Source: JAOPZW01 sp963851295 (GTDB taxonomy: Bacteria > Actinomycetota > Thermoleophilia > Solirubrobacterales > Solirubrobacteraceae). Taken from it: a DNA stretch of 64,000 nucleotides. Made by a program: the position numbers and the translations under genes. Shown in pieces: positions 33,176 through 43,149 of the stretch (position 1 is the stretch's first letter; each line of letters opens with the position of its first letter). Under the pieces are notes generated by a model. That model did not search any database. It was not told where the DNA came from and saw only the letters and a list, made by a program, of their open reading frames with translations. Where the stretch lies: NCBI GenBank assembly GCA_963851295.1, contig CAWKOS010000006.1, forward strand, positions 1 to 64,000, read 5' to 3'.

Positions 33176-33555
33176 CCCGCGGCGTCTGCGGGCGAGGCGA
33201 GGCTCAGCCCGGGCGCCTGGTCGGGCGCGGCGACCATCTCGAAGAACGAGTCGACGCAGCAGAGCGCGAGCACGCGCTCGACCTCCGGGGTGCCGCGGAC
33301 GAGGACCAGGCGGCAGCCCACCTCGGCGCAGCGCTGCGAGGCGACCACCAGCGCGCGGATGCCGCTCGAGTCGACGAAGCTCAGGCCGCGCAGGTCGGCC
33401 ACGAGGACCTTGGTGCGCGCGGCGAGGACCCTGTCGAGCTCGGCGAGGACCTCCTCCTCGACCGCGAAGTCGAACTCTCCGTGCAGGGCGACGACCGTGC
33501 GCCGCGCGTCACCGGACACGACGATCGAGAAGTCCGCGGGCCCCGCAGGGAGCAT
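33172..33555 (-). CDS. STAS-domain anti-anti-sigma factor
   Basis: About 127 residues from ATG 33555. SpoIIAA-like fold: VVALHGEFDFAVEEEVLAEL, then VADLRGLSFVDSSGIRALVV with the phosphorylatable Ser in DSSG. Such proteins release sigma factors by binding anti-sigma kinases. The tail after LVRGTPEVERVLALC contains Cys-Cys, unusual for the family. No anti-sigma kinase or sigma factor is nearby, so the partner is elsewhere. Confidence 0.9.
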   Translation of the reverse strand: MLPAGPADFSIVVSGDARRTVVALHGEFDFAVEEEVLAELDRVLAARTKVLVADLRGLSFVDSSGIRALVVASQRCAEVGCRLVLVRGTPEVERVLALCCVDSFFEMVAAPDQAPGLSLASPADAAG

Positions 33556-33616
33556 GTGGCCACGATACCCCAACCCCAAGTCGTGAATCGAGGTCTACGG
33601 CCGGTAGGGTCGAGCG

Positions 33617-33934
33617 GTGGCGCCGTTCGGCTTCCTCACCAACCACGGGCTCACCCTGCTGTGCATCGCCGACGACCCGCGGGCGCGGATGCGCGACATC
33701 GCCGCCAACGTCGAGATCACCGAGCGCGCCGCGCAGCGGATCGTGGCGGACCTGGTGCAAGCTGGGTACGTCGATCGCGCGCGCGAGGGCCGGCGCAACG
33801 TCTACACCGTGCGCACCGACCTGCCGGTCGCCCTGCCCGCGCAGCGCGACGTCGACCTCGGGTCGCTCCTGAACGTCCTGCTGCCGCACGCGTCGTCGGT
33901 CGAGCGCCGCGGCCGCATGACACCCGACAGCTAG
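33617..33934 (+). CDS. Winged-helix transcriptional regulator
   Basis: A 105-residue protein starting at GTG 33617. A compact winged helix-turn-helix has recognition region ITERAAQRIVADLVQAGYVD followed by a wing REGRRNVYTV. MarR/ArsR-like in size, without metal-binding Cys. It is convergent with the acyl-CoA dehydrogenase genes (stops overlap by 4 bp). Target unknown. Confidence 0.8.
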   Translation: MAPFGFLTNHGLTLLCIADDPRARMRDIAANVEITERAAQRIVADLVQAGYVDRAREGRRNVYTVRTDLPVALPAQRDVDLGSLLNVLLPHASSVERRGRMTPDS

Positions 33935-35046
33935 GCCACGGTCAGCAGCTCCGCGGCCACGCGGTCGGTGGCGTCGCCCGCGCCGCCCAGCAGCCGCCGC
34001 GAGAGCTGCGCGCGGCGGAAGAAGAGCGGCGCGTCGTGCTCCCAGGTGGCGCCGATGCCGCCGTGGGTCGTGATGTTCTGGCGCGCGGCGAAGTCGAGCG
34101 CCGAGCCCGCCGCCGAGCGCGCCGCGCTGGCCGCCAGGGCGAACTGCGCGGGCTGGTCGTCGAACGCCCAGCCGGCGTAGTAGAGCAGCGAGCGCGCGTT
34201 CTCCTGACGGCGCAGGATCTCGGTCAGGCCGTGCTTGATCGCCTGGTAGGAGCCGATCGCGCGGCCGAAGGTGAAGCGCTCCTTGGCGTATTGGACGGCC
34301 ATCTCCAGCGCGGTCTCGACGGTGCCGAGCGACTCGGCCGCGAGCAGCGCCTGCGCGAGGTACCAGGCGCGCGCGAGCTGCTCCTCGCTGACGTCCAGCC
34401 GCCGGCCGACGGCGCCGTCGAGCGCGACGTGGCCGAGGGAGCGCGTCGCGTCGTAGCGGGTGACCGCTTCGACCGACGCGGCTGAAGCCTCCACGGCGCC
34501 CGCGACCGGCGTGCCGTCCTCGGTCGTGCCGACCACGACGAAGAGCTCGGCCCCGGGCGCGTCGGGGACCCAGGCCACCTCGCCGGTGAAGGTCACGTCG
34601 TCGCCGTCGACGATCGCGCGCGGCGCGGACTCGCGGTGCTTGCCGGAGCGCGCGTCGACCGTCCAGCCCTCGACGAGGTCGCCGGGCGGCCGCGCGGGCA
34701 GCCACGCCGGGCGCACGTCGCCGGCGGCGACGGCCTCGCAGGCGGCGTCGCCCGCGGCGTCGAGCAGGGCGCTGGCGGGCAGCAGCCCGAGCAGCGGCAC
34801 CCCCGCGAGCACGCGCCCGCACTCCTGGGCGACGAGCATGGCGTCGAAGGCGCCCAGCCCCGCGCCGCCGCGCTCCTCGGCGACGAGCAGCCCGGGCCAG
34901 CCCGCCTCGACGGCCGTCGGCCACAGGTTGGGCAGCGCGCCGCCCTCCAGCGCCTCGCGGGCGCCCTCGATCGTCTTGACGCGCGACAGGGCTCCGCGCG
35001 CGGCCTCGCGCAGGAACTCCTGCTCGTCGGACAGTGCGAGGTTCAT
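33931..35046 (-). CDS. Acyl-CoA dehydrogenase family protein (small/second subunit)
   Basis: A 371-residue protein from ATG 35046. N-terminal helical domain (LSDEQEFLREAARGAL) and C-terminal helical domain (YAKERFTFGRAIGSYQAIKH, THGGIGATWEHDAPLFFRRA). The central beta domain is diverged: the usual FAD/substrate motif is weak and the region has VSEEQLARAWYLAQALLAAE. It overlaps the upstream dehydrogenase by 4 bp, so the two probably form a heteromeric FadE-like enzyme, as known for actinobacterial steroid and acyl-CoA dehydrogenases. Confidence 0.88.
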   Translation of the reverse strand: MNLALSDEQEFLREAARGALSRVKTIEGAREALEGGALPNLWPTAVEAGWPGLLVAEERGGAGLGAFDAMLVAQECGRVLAGVPLLGLLPASALLDAAGDAACEAVAAGDVRPAWLPARPPGDLVEGWTVDARSGKHRESAPRAIVDGDDVTFTGEVAWVPDAPGAELFVVVGTTEDGTPVAGAVEASAASVEAVTRYDATRSLGHVALDGAVGRRLDVSEEQLARAWYLAQALLAAESLGTVETALEMAVQYAKERFTFGRAIGSYQAIKHGLTEILRRQENARSLLYYAGWAFDDQPAQFALAASAARSAAGSALDFAARQNITTHGGIGATWEHDAPLFFRRAQLSRRLLGGAGDATDRVAAELLTVA

Positions 35047-36266
35047 GCGGCCGCGGCCTCCTTCTCCTTGGCGCGCAGCTCGCTGAAGGGCACGCCCTTG
35101 TCCAGCCGCGGCTCGGGCGGCAGGCCGAGGACCCGCTCGCCGATCGTGTTGCGCAGGATCTCCTCGGTCCCGCCCGCCGACTTCAGGCCGGGCAGGAACG
35201 AGATCATGTAGGCCCACTGACCGTCGTCGTCGAGGGCGTCGGGGCCGAGCACATCGGCGATCAGCTCGCCGGCGGCGATCGCGGCGTTGACCGTCGTCAC
35301 CTTCGCCAGGCCCGCCTCGGGGCCCGGGATCTGGCCCTTCTGCAGCGCGGTCAGCGTCCGGTAGCCCGTGAACTTGATGGCCAGGAGCTCGACCGCGATC
35401 TCGCCCAGGCGCTTGCGCACCTCCGGATCGCGGCGGGCGTCCTCGTCGGAGGCGATGGCGCGCGCGAAGCGGTCCTCCTTGTAGCCCATGCCCTCCGAGC
35501 CCAGGCCGATCGTCACGCGCTCGAACATGAGCGTCGTCAGCGCGGTGCGCCAGCCGTCGTTGACCTGGCCGACGACGGCGTCGGCCGGCAGCCGGACGTC
35601 GTCGAGGAAGACCTCGTTGAACTCGGCCTCGCCGGAGATCTGGCGCAGGCCGCGGACCGTGACGCCCTCGGCGTCCATCGGCAGCACGAACATGGTCAGG
35701 CCCTTGTGCTTGTGCTGCTCGGGGTCGGTGCGCGCGAGCAGCAGGCCGAAGGCCGCGAACTGGGCGTTCGTCGTCCACACCTTCTGGCCGTTGAGGACCC
35801 AGCTGCCGTCGTCCTCCCGCCGGGCGCGCGTCTGCACCGCCGCGAGGTCCGAGCCCGCCGCGGGCTCGGAGAAGAGCTGGCACCAGACCTCGTCGCCATG
35901 GAGCATCGCGCCCAGGTAGCGCGCCTTCTGCTCGTCGGTGCCGTGGGCGATGATCGTCGGCCCGAGCATGCCGACGCCGATGACGTCGAGGATGCCGGGC
36001 ACGCCCGCGCGGGCGATCTCCTGGCTGACGATGACCTGCTCGATCGGCCCGAGCCCCTGCCCGCCGACGTCGGTCGGCCAGGTGACGCCCGCGAGCCCGC
36101 CTTCGGCGAGCAGGCCCTGCCAGCGGCGCCGCGCGTCGACGTAGTCGTCGTCCTCGGCACCGGCTCGCGTGCTGCGCACCTCGGGCGCCTGGGCCTTGTG
36201 CTCCTCCAGCCAGGCGCGCACCTTCTGGCGGTACTCGGCCTGCTGCGGGCTGTCGTTCAGGTCCAC
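35043..36266 (-). CDS. Acyl-CoA dehydrogenase (first subunit)
   Basis: 407 residues from GTG 36266, with AAAGGAG about 6 nt upstream. It has QLFSEPAAGSDLAAVQTRA (FAD-binding motif), WVLNGQKVWTTNAQFA, GEAEFNEVFLDDVRLP, and the C-terminal GGTEEILRNTIGERVLGLP. Catalyses the alpha,beta-desaturation of an acyl-CoA with FAD. It is coupled to the second dehydrogenase (ATGA). The divergent GntR/FCD gene and an operator-like repeat over the start region indicate local control. Confidence 0.93.
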   Translation of the reverse strand: MDLNDSPQQAEYRQKVRAWLEEHKAQAPEVRSTRAGAEDDDYVDARRRWQGLLAEGGLAGVTWPTDVGGQGLGPIEQVIVSQEIARAGVPGILDVIGVGMLGPTIIAHGTDEQKARYLGAMLHGDEVWCQLFSEPAAGSDLAAVQTRARREDDGSWVLNGQKVWTTNAQFAAFGLLLARTDPEQHKHKGLTMFVLPMDAEGVTVRGLRQISGEAEFNEVFLDDVRLPADAVVGQVNDGWRTALTTLMFERVTIGLGSEGMGYKEDRFARAIASDEDARRDPEVRKRLGEIAVELLAIKFTGYRTLTALQKGQIPGPEAGLAKVTTVNAAIAAGELIADVLGPDALDDDGQWAYMISFLPGLKSAGGTEEILRNTIGERVLGLPPEPRLDKGVPFSELRAKEKEAAAA

Positions 36267-36276
36267 ACCTGCTCCT

Positions 36277-36292
36277 TTGGCTGACTGGCCAA
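36277..36292. promoter_or_regulatory. Operator-like inverted repeat, acyl-CoA dehydrogenase/GntR
   Basis: TTGGC-6-GCCAA lies in the 97-bp divergent gap, just upstream of the dehydrogenase ribosome site. Symmetric TTGG/CCAA-type sites are common for GntR/FCD regulators. The regulator gene faces it. Confidence 0.45.
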
Positions 36293-36363
36293 TCGGTCGA
36301 GGTGGAATATACGAGAGGGCGCACGCCTCGCGACGCGGTCGCGCTCCCGGATAATCTCGGTCC

Positions 36364-36987
36364 ATGGGGCATGGCACGCGCGAGCGCACGTGGACGGAGA
36401 TCGAGCGGCGGATCGTCTCGGGCGAGATGGCGGCCGGATCGCGACTCGACGAGAACGCCTTGGCGGACGAGCTCGACGTCGAGGAGCCGGTGGTGCGCGA
36501 GGCGCTGTGCCGCCTGGAGCGCGACGGCTTCGTGCGCCCCGAGCCGGGCGGCGCCTTCGCCGTCGCGCCGCTGAGCGAGATCGAGGTCCGCGAGGGCTAT
36601 CCGGTCGTGATCCTGCTCGAGGGCCTGGCCGTCCGCAGCACGCCGGAGTTCCCGCCGGAGGCGCTCGCGCGCCTGCGCGAGATCAACGAGGCGATGGCGA
36701 GCGAGAGCGCCGATCCGCTCGCATCGGCGACGCACGACTACGAGTTCCACGAGGAGCTCGTCGGCCGCTGCGGCAACGAGCAGCTGCTGTCGACCCTGCG
36801 CCCCCTCAAGCGGCTGATGCTGCGCTACGAGTACCACTACATGTCGGCCGAGGACTTCGTGAATCGCTCGGTCCACCAGCACGAGGGCATCATCCGGGCG
36901 CTCGAGAGCGGCGACCGCGAACGTGCCTCGGCGCTGGTCGAGGACAACTTCCGCGATTCGCTGCCCGGGATCCTCGAGCAGCTCTGA
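36364..36987 (+). CDS. GntR-family regulator with FCD domain
   Basis: 207 residues. An N-terminal winged helix (RIVSGEMAAGSRLDENALAD, VREALCRLERDGFV) is followed by an FCD all-helical ligand domain with the metal-ligand pattern DYEFHEELVGRCGN and HQHEGIIRALESGD. FCD members sense acyl-CoA or carboxylates. It is divergent from the acyl-CoA dehydrogenase pair and probably represses it until substrate appears (inference). Confidence 0.92.
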   Translation: MGHGTRERTWTEIERRIVSGEMAAGSRLDENALADELDVEEPVVREALCRLERDGFVRPEPGGAFAVAPLSEIEVREGYPVVILLEGLAVRSTPEFPPEALARLREINEAMASESADPLASATHDYEFHEELVGRCGNEQLLSTLRPLKRLMLRYEYHYMSAEDFVNRSVHQHEGIIRALESGDRERASALVEDNFRDSLPGILEQL

Positions 36988-37043
36988 GCCAGATCTCAGC
37001 GTTTGGCACTGAACTCGCCGCGCGACGAGCCGATAACCAGTGC

Positions 37044-38036
<993 letters not shown>

Positions 38037-38091
38037 CGTCCGCGCACGCGGGTTCACGCGCGAGCGCCACCCCGCCCGGTAGCTTGCGGAC

Positions 38092-38670
38092 ATGAGCGAG
38101 TCCCCCTGGGACCCCGCCACCTACGAGCAGATGGTGCGCGAGGAGGTCCCCGACTACGACCGCGTGCAGGAGGAGGTGGCGCGCGCGGCGGAGGGCGTGG
38201 CCGCCGAGCACGTCCTCGAGCTGGGCACGGGGACCGGCATCACGTCGCGGCGGGTGCTCGCGGTCCATCCCGGGGCGCACCTGACCGGCGTCGACGCCAG
38301 CGAGGTCATGCTCTCCGCCGCCGACCTCCCGGGCGCCGACCTGCGCCTGCAGGATCTGCGCGCGGCGCTCCCCGAGGGTCCCTTCGAGCTCGTCTTCTCG
38401 GCCTTCGTCGTCCACCACCTCGACGCGGCCGCCAAGGCCGACCTCTTCGCGCGCGTCGCCGCCGCGCTGGCGCCCGGCGGGCGCTTCGTGCTGGCCGACG
38501 TCATCCTCCCCGAGGACCCCGCCGACGTCGTCACCCCGCTGGACGAGGGCTTCGACATGCCCGACACGGTCGCCGACCTGCTGCGCTGGCTGGCCGACGC
38601 CGGCCTCGACGCCCGGGTGAGCTGGCGGGCGCGCGATCTTGCCGTCCTGGTCGCCGACCGACCTGCGTGA
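38092..38670 (+). CDS. Class I SAM-dependent methyltransferase
   Basis: A 192-residue protein with the Rossmann SAM motif VLELGTGTGITSRRVLA, the acidic ribose-binding residue in LTGVDASEVML, and FELVFSAFVVHHLDAAAK. The closest layout is the Methyltransf_12/25 group. Substrate not predictable. It stands 58 bp upstream of the COG4315 gene, on the same strand. Confidence 0.9.
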   Translation: MSESPWDPATYEQMVREEVPDYDRVQEEVARAAEGVAAEHVLELGTGTGITSRRVLAVHPGAHLTGVDASEVMLSAADLPGADLRLQDLRAALPEGPFELVFSAFVVHHLDAAAKADLFARVAAALAPGGRFVLADVILPEDPADVVTPLDEGFDMPDTVADLLRWLADAGLDARVSWRARDLAVLVADRPA

Positions 38671-38727
38671 CCAACGCCACACTCGGGCCGCGCCAAGGAT
38701 CGCGGCGCCGACGGCGTCCTCCAGGAC

Positions 38728-39189
38728 ATGAGACGCCCCATCGCCCTGCTCGCCACCCTCGCGCTGGCTATCGCCGCGCTCGCGAGCCTCACCGCCATCG
38801 CCTCCTCGGCGACCAGTCAGCCCGCCACCGTGAAGACCGGCACCAGCAAGCTCGGCCGGATCGTGGTCGACGGCAAGTCCCACACCCTCTACCTGTTCCA
38901 GAAGGACAAGAACGGCAAGAGCGCCTGCTCGGGCGCCTGTGCCCAGAACTGGCCCCCGCTGCTCACCAAGGGCAAGCCCAAGGCCGGCGCCGACGCCAAG
39001 GCCGCGCTTCTCGGCACGATCAAGCGCGCGGACGGCACCACGCAGGTGACCTACAACAAGCACCCGCTGTACACGTTCGCCGGCGACGCCGGCAAGAAGG
39101 GCGCGACCAACGGCGAGGGCCTGACCGCCTTCGGCGCGCGCTGGTACGTCGTCGCGGCCAAGGGGACCGCCAAGCTCGGCGGCTACTAG
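38728..39189 (+). CDS. COG4315 secreted-repeat protein
   Basis: 153 residues. A signal peptide (IALLATLALAIAALASLTAI) is followed by two repeats: SKLGRIVVDGKSHTLYLFQK with CSGACAQNWPPL, and TTQVTYNKHPLYTFAGD with GARWYVVAAKG. No lipobox Cys, so it is probably released or weakly anchored. Third member of this family in the window. Its stop overlaps the stop of the convergent D,D-carboxypeptidase gene by 4 bp. Confidence 0.9.
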   Translation: MRRPIALLATLALAIAALASLTAIASSATSQPATVKTGTSKLGRIVVDGKSHTLYLFQKDKNGKSACSGACAQNWPPLLTKGKPKAGADAKAALLGTIKRADGTTQVTYNKHPLYTFAGDAGKKGATNGEGLTAFGARWYVVAAKGTAKLGGY

Positions 39190-40145
39190 GCCCGCGACTC
39201 CGACGCGAAGCCGCGGTTGAGCAGCTGGGTCGCCTGCTTGCCCGGATCGGGCGAATGCAGCAGGACGACGCCCAGCCGCCGGCCGTTGCGCCGGGCGGCT
39301 GCCACCAGGCACCGCCCGGCCGCGTCGGTGTAGCCGGTCTTGACCCCGATCGTGCCGGGGTAGCCGGTCCGCAGCAGCGGGTTGTTGTTGAAGAGGTAGA
39401 TCCGCCCGCCCTTGATCGGGAAGGGCATCACCGCGCGCCGGCGCCTGACGATCCGCGCCAGGCGCGGCTGGTCGAGCACGGCGCGCGCCATCTGCGCGAG
39501 GTCGATCGCGCACGAGTGGTTGCCGGCGTCCTCGAAGCCGTCGGGAGAGCTGAAGCGCGTGCACGACAGGCCGAGGTCGCCGGCGCGCTCGTTCATGTCC
39601 TCGACGAAGTCCGCCACCGTCCCGGCCGTCCGCTGCGCGAGGGCGATCGCCGCGTCGTTGCCGGAGGGCAGCAGCAGCCCGTTGAGCATCGTCTCGAGCT
39701 TGATGCGCTTGCCCTTGGGCAGCAGCCCGACCCCCGAGCCCTTGTAGGCCAGCGCCTCCTTGGTCACCCTGACCTTCGCGTCGGCGGGAGCGCGCCCGAC
39801 CACCACGAGCGCGGTCATCATCTTCGTCAGGCTCGCGATCGGCAGGACGCGATCGGGCCGGCGCCGCCACAGCACGCGGCCGGTGTCGAGGTCGAAGAGC
39901 AGCCCGCTGCGCGGCGGGCGCTTGAAGTCGACGCGCACGGGGTCTGCCGTGGCGGTCAGCGCGAGCGCCAGCGGGCGGCTGCCCGGGTCGGCGGCCTGCC
40001 CCGGGCCGTTGGAGACCTGCAGCGGGCCGGCCAGCGTCTCGGTCGGGCGCTGCGCCGTCGTGGCGTGCTCATTCGATGAGCCGCCTCCGCAACCGGCCAC
40101 CGCGAGCACCGCGAGCACCGCGACAAGGATCCCCACGCGCCTCAT
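39186..40145 (-). CDS. D-alanyl-D-alanine carboxypeptidase lipoprotein
   Basis: 319 residues. Signal peptide with lipobox AVAGC (Cys 19), then a class A serine peptidase (S11) domain with SLTK (Ser about 105, Lys 108), SGN at about 161 and KTG at about 269. Trims the terminal D-Ala of peptidoglycan side chains on the outer face of the membrane. It is the last gene of a coupled minus-strand unit (rhomboid, 57-residue protein, this gene) with TGATG and ATGA overlaps. Confidence 0.93.
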   Translation of the reverse strand: MRRVGILVAVLAVLAVAGCGGGSSNEHATTAQRPTETLAGPLQVSNGPGQAADPGSRPLALALTATADPVRVDFKRPPRSGLLFDLDTGRVLWRRRPDRVLPIASLTKMMTALVVVGRAPADAKVRVTKEALAYKGSGVGLLPKGKRIKLETMLNGLLLPSGNDAAIALAQRTAGTVADFVEDMNERAGDLGLSCTRFSSPDGFEDAGNHSCAIDLAQMARAVLDQPRLARIVRRRRAVMPFPIKGGRIYLFNNNPLLRTGYPGTIGVKTGYTDAAGRCLVAAARRNGRRLGVVLLHSPDPGKQATQLLNRGFASESRA

Positions 40146-40315
40146 CGATCAGGAGGATGCAGCAGGGCGCCGACGATGCCGAATCCGAAGAGGGCGAGCA
40201 CGAGCCCCGAGAGCACCGTCAGGATGTCGACGCCTCCCTCGACGGCCGCGTGGATCGTGAGGCCGAGGAGCGCGCCCACGAAGACGAGCGCCACGGCCAG
40301 GATCGCTCCGCGCAT
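40142..40315 (-). CDS. 57-residue two-helix membrane protein
   Basis: Two hydrophobic segments (ILAVALVFVGALLGLTIHAA and ILTVLSGLVLALFGFGIVGA) with a short link. The start overlaps the rhomboid stop (TGATG) and its stop overlaps the carboxypeptidase start (ATGA), which is good evidence that it is translated. Unknown function. Confidence 0.7.
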   Translation of the reverse strand: MRGAILAVALVFVGALLGLTIHAAVEGGVDILTVLSGLVLALFGFGIVGALLHPPDR

Positions 40316-41088
40316 CAGTAGACGGGGTACTTCGGCTGGCCGTAGGCCGCGCTGCGCCGCTTGGCGAAGGCGCGGACCGCGAGCAGGCCGAAGGCGAAGC
40401 CGCCGACGTGCGCGAAGTAGGCCACCCCACCGCCCCCGCCGGTCGGGTTGGTGAGGTCGATGGCGCCGAAGACCGCCTGCTGGGCGAACCAGATGAACAG
40501 GAACAGGTAGGCCGGGAGCTCGATGAAGGTGAAGAAGATGAACAGGAAGACGAGCGTGAGCACCCTGGCGCGGGGATAGAGCACGATGTAGCCGCCCAGC
40601 ACGCCGGCGATCGCGCCCGACGCTCCCAGGGTCGGCACCGTCGCGTCGGGGTTGATGAGCGTCTGCAGCGCGAGCGCCGCGATCCCGCCCAGCAGGTAGA
40701 AGAAGACGAAGCGCACCGGCCCCATGGAGTCCTCGACGTTGTTGCCGAAGATCCACAGGAAGAGCATGTTGCCGCCGAGGTGAAACAGGCCGGCGTGGGT
40801 GAACATCGCGGTGAAGACCGTGGCCCACGTCGGGATGTCGCTCGGCTCGTCCGGGCCGCACGCCACGGCCGCGCCCTGCTGGACGAGGTCGCAGTGCTGG
40901 CCGGGATGGGTGAGCTCGTACGGGATCGCGCCGTAGTGGAAGAGCGACGCCTGGTCGAGCGAGTTGCCGCCGAAGTCGATCCCGCTCTTGGGCTGCAGGA
41001 AGAGATAGACGAAGACGTTGATGACGATCAGCGCGATCGTCACCACGGCCGTCCGGTCGGTCGGGATGTTGTCCTTCAGCGGGAACAA
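40315..41088 (-). CDS. Rhomboid-family intramembrane serine protease
   Basis: 257 residues with six to seven helices. The catalytic Ser lies in GASGAIAGVLGGY and the catalytic His in AYFAHVGGFAFG. The first-loop signature is FTHAGLFHLGGNMLFLWIFG. Cleaves transmembrane substrates within the membrane. It leads an operon with a 57-residue membrane protein and a D,D-carboxypeptidase; the link to cell-wall turnover is inference. Confidence 0.93.
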   Translation of the reverse strand: MFPLKDNIPTDRTAVVTIALIVINVFVYLFLQPKSGIDFGGNSLDQASLFHYGAIPYELTHPGQHCDLVQQGAAVACGPDEPSDIPTWATVFTAMFTHAGLFHLGGNMLFLWIFGNNVEDSMGPVRFVFFYLLGGIAALALQTLINPDATVPTLGASGAIAGVLGGYIVLYPRARVLTLVFLFIFFTFIELPAYLFLFIWFAQQAVFGAIDLTNPTGGGGGVAYFAHVGGFAFGLLAVRAFAKRRSAAYGQPKYPVY

Positions 41089-41122
41089 GGCCCGCGAAGG
41101 CTACCCGCCGACCCGCCGCGGC

Positions 41123-42004
41123 CTACCGCACGACGAGGCTCATGCGCCGCTCGCGCGACCCCGCGCTCGAGGCGGCCCGCGCGACCACGGCGTAGCGGCC
41201 GGCGCGCAGGCGGCGCATGGGGTGCAGCGTGACCCGCATGAGGTCCGAGCGCGCCCGCGACTGCGTCCGCGCGTAGGTGCGCCCGCCGCGGCGCAGGGCG
41301 ATGCGGACCATCGCGCCGCGCTCGCCGCGCACGCGGCAGGCGACCCGGCGGCCGTGCTGCGCGCAGCTGACCTTGAGCGGACGCACCGCGCGCGCGGCGA
41401 AGGTGGGCGCCGGCGTCGTGCTCGCGGGCGGGGCGGCAGCCGGGGGAGCCGGCGCGGGCGCCGGGGCGACCGGCGGCGGCGTGATCGACCCGGCGTCGAT
41501 CGCCGAGCCGAAGGTCTGCGCCCAGTACAACGGCGAGCCCGCGGCGCCGACGCCGGTGGCGCGGAAGGCCGGGTTCTCGATGTTGGCGCGGTGGCCGGGC
41601 GAGTTCAGCCAGCCGTCGACCACGGCCTGGGCGCTCGAGTAGCCCTCGGCGATGTTCTCGCCCCACGTCGCCGTCGGGTAGCCGCAGGCGACGAACCGCT
41701 CGCCGGCCGTGCGGTCGACGGGTGGCGCCGGGTCGTCGTGGTCCATGTAGCGGTAGTTGGCCATGTGGCGGGCCTTCCACGTCGCCGCGGGGCTCAGGGT
41801 GGGGGAGACGACGAGTGGCGTGAGCCCCATGCCGACGCGGTGCGCGTTGACCAGCGCGACGACCTGCGTGGCGAGGTCGGCGCGGTTGGCCGGCCACGAC
41901 GGGTCCTGGTTGCAATCGCCCACGACGGCGAGCGCCGGGGGCGCGCCGGCGAGGGAGGCCGCGCACACCAGCGCGGCGATGAGGATGAGCGGTCGGCGAG
42001 GCAC
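41123..42004 (-). CDS. Secreted CAP/SCP-domain protein
   Basis: 293 residues. Signal peptide (LILIAALVCAASLAGAPPALA), then a CAP domain with VNAHRVGMGLTPLVV, ARHMANYRYMDHDDP, TWGENIAEGY and SPGHRANIENPAFRATGVG. A Pro/Ala linker precedes a ~95-residue basic C-terminal domain with Ig-like beta content. Bacterial CAP proteins (YkwD type) act outside the cell, possibly on the wall; the molecular role is unclear. Confidence 0.9.
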   Translation of the reverse strand: MPRRPLILIAALVCAASLAGAPPALAVVGDCNQDPSWPANRADLATQVVALVNAHRVGMGLTPLVVSPTLSPAATWKARHMANYRYMDHDDPAPPVDRTAGERFVACGYPTATWGENIAEGYSSAQAVVDGWLNSPGHRANIENPAFRATGVGAAGSPLYWAQTFGSAIDAGSITPPPVAPAPAPAPPAAAPPASTTPAPTFAARAVRPLKVSCAQHGRRVACRVRGERGAMVRIALRRGGRTYARTQSRARSDLMRVTLHPMRRLRAGRYAVVARAASSAGSRERRMSLVVR

Positions 42005-42145
42005 GCCGGATGGGTGGGGTGGGGCCCCGGGGGGCGGGCGAACGTATTCCCGTGCGTGCGCGCGCGAAAAGTGCCCTGCGACAGGCGGCAGGAATTCGGC
42101 CGCCGATGGCGACGGACCTGAGACAGCCGGATTGCGCCGCGGCGC

Positions 42146-43075
42146 CTAGCCCGTCGCGGCGAGCGGCCCGACCCCGGGCCGGTCCTGCTCGACGTGCGTG
42201 TCCGCGTGGTAGCTCGAGCGCACGAGCGGGCCCGCCGCGACGTGGTCGAAGCCCAGCTCGTAGCCGGCCTGCTCGAGGGCCTTGAACTCGTCGGGGTGCC
42301 AGTAGCGGACCACCGGCAGGTGCTGCGCCGTGGGCCGCAGGTACTGGCCGACGGTGATGACCTGGACGTCGTGCTCGCGCAGCATCGCGAAGGCCTCGAC
42401 GAGCTCGTCGTGCGTCTCGCCGAGGCCGACCATGAGGCCGGACTTCGTGACGACGTCATCGCCGCCCATCGCCTTGGCGTTGCGCAGCACGCGCAGCGAG
42501 CGCTCGAAGCGCGAGCCACGGCGGGCGACGGGGTACAGGCGCGGCACGACCTCGACGTTGTGGTTGAAGACGTCGGGGCGCTCGGCGATGACCTTCGCCA
42601 GGGGCATCTCCTGGCCGCGGAAGTCGGGCGTGAGGACCTCGACCTTGCACTGCGGCGCCTGGCGGCGGATCTGGCGGATGACGCCGACGAAGGCGCTCGC
42701 CCCGTAGTCGGGGAGGTCGTCGCGGTCGACGCTCGTGATGACCGCGTGGCGCAGGCCCATGCGCGCGACGCTGCGCGCCACGCGGGCCGGCTCGAGCGGG
42801 TCGTTCCACGTCGGCTTGCCGGTCTTGACGTTGCAGAAGCCGCAGCGGCGCGTGCACGTGTCGCCGAGGATCATGAAGGTCGCCGTGCCCCGCTCCCAGC
42901 AGTCGCCGATGTTGGGGCAGGCCGCCTCCTGGCAGACGGTGTGGAGGTTGTCGGCCTCGATGCGGGAGCGCAGCTCGCGATACCGCGGGCTGCCGGGCGC
43001 CGGGACCTTGAACCAGGCGGGCTTGCGGTCGCGCAGGCCGTGGACCTCGCTGCCGAGGACCTTCAGCACGTCCAT
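42146..43075 (-). CDS. lipA: Lipoyl synthase
   Basis: Radical-SAM enzyme inserting two sulfurs into octanoyl groups on E2 and GcvH lipoyl domains. The auxiliary 4Fe-4S cluster ligands lie in CQEAACPNIGDCWERG, the radical-SAM triad in CTRRCGFCNV, and the C-terminal RSSYHAD supplies the Ser ligand. I start at ATG 43075 (MDVLKVLG); GTG 43123 is an in-frame alternative. LipB is 1.1 kb away on the same strand, with an amidase and a cupin (plus strand) between. The substrates (two E2 proteins) are also in this window. Confidence 0.95.
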   Translation of the reverse strand: MDVLKVLGSEVHGLRDRKPAWFKVPAPGSPRYRELRSRIEADNLHTVCQEAACPNIGDCWERGTATFMILGDTCTRRCGFCNVKTGKPTWNDPLEPARVARSVARMGLRHAVITSVDRDDLPDYGASAFVGVIRQIRRQAPQCKVEVLTPDFRGQEMPLAKVIAERPDVFNHNVEVVPRLYPVARRGSRFERSLRVLRNAKAMGGDDVVTKSGLMVGLGETHDELVEAFAMLREHDVQVITVGQYLRPTAQHLPVVRYWHPDEFKALEQAGYELGFDHVAAGPLVRSSYHADTHVEQDRPGVGPLAATG

Positions 43076-43149
43076 CCCGCCCGGGTTGGCGCGCGACCGG
43101 GTCCTGTGCTCGCGCTCGCTCACGGCCTCGGACGATACAACTCGGATCA

